NCBI GenBank assembly: GCA_021818645.1
Contig: JAKATS010000304.1
Location: 1-5,070, forward strand
Length of the DNA stretch: 5,070 bases
Reading direction: 5' to 3'
DNA from: Acidobacteriota bacterium
Lineage (GTDB): Bacteria; Acidobacteriota; Terriglobia; Terriglobales; SCQP01
The notes under the pieces were generated by a model, which was not told the origin of the DNA, searched no databases, and was given only the letters and a program-made list of their open reading frames with translations. This document shows, piece after piece, positions 5,057 to 5,070 of this stretch (position 1 is its first letter; each line of letters starts with the position of its first letter). The position numbers were made by a program, and so were the translations under genes.

Positions 5057-5070
5057 CGCAAGTTAACATA

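Overview
The window holds one tightly packed, leftward (minus-strand) block of ten genes. It starts at about 5035 and ends near 68, with a strong terminator-like hairpin at 1-40. No gene is supported on the plus strand, and there are no rRNA or tRNA genes, insertion sequences or CRISPR arrays. The DNA is mostly GC-rich, with clear drops inside the block: about 51% GC over the deoxyribosyltransferase-like gene and 42% over a 50-residue membrane-protein gene, against over 70% in neighbouring stretches. A GC-rich bacterium with good Shine-Dalgarno sites fits. I cannot name the phylum. Gene content (ParB-family protein, double winged-helix protein resembling replication initiators, small zinc and membrane proteins of unknown function) points to a plasmid, integrative element or prophage-like island, not housekeeping chromosome.

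Order along the transcript: an unrecognised helical 139-residue protein (5035-4616); a 526-residue ParB/Spo0J-family protein (4619-3039); a 126-residue single-pass membrane protein (3042-2662); a 124-residue protein with two zinc-finger-like clusters (2665-2291); a 68-residue helical protein (2285-2079); a 59-residue two-helix membrane protein with no normal start codon (2082-1903); a 50-residue two-helix membrane protein that a length cut-off would miss (1906-1754); a 72-residue Cys-rich protein (1730-1512); a 144-residue nucleoside 2-deoxyribosyltransferase-like enzyme (1515-1081); and a 338-residue double HTH protein (1084-68).

Seven of the nine junctions are 4-nt stop/start overlaps (five ATGA, one TTGA, one ATAG); the other two are gaps of 5 and 23 nt. 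This implies one transcript with translational coupling. ParB and the HTH protein look like the maintenance or regulatory ends of the block, with membrane, zinc and nucleotide-enzyme accessory genes between them. No parA, integrase, relaxase or capsid gene is visible, so the kind of element cannot be settled here. The block probably begins upstream of the window's right edge or just at it: only 35 bases lie beyond the first start codon, and part of them forms a hairpin presenting the ribosome binding site.
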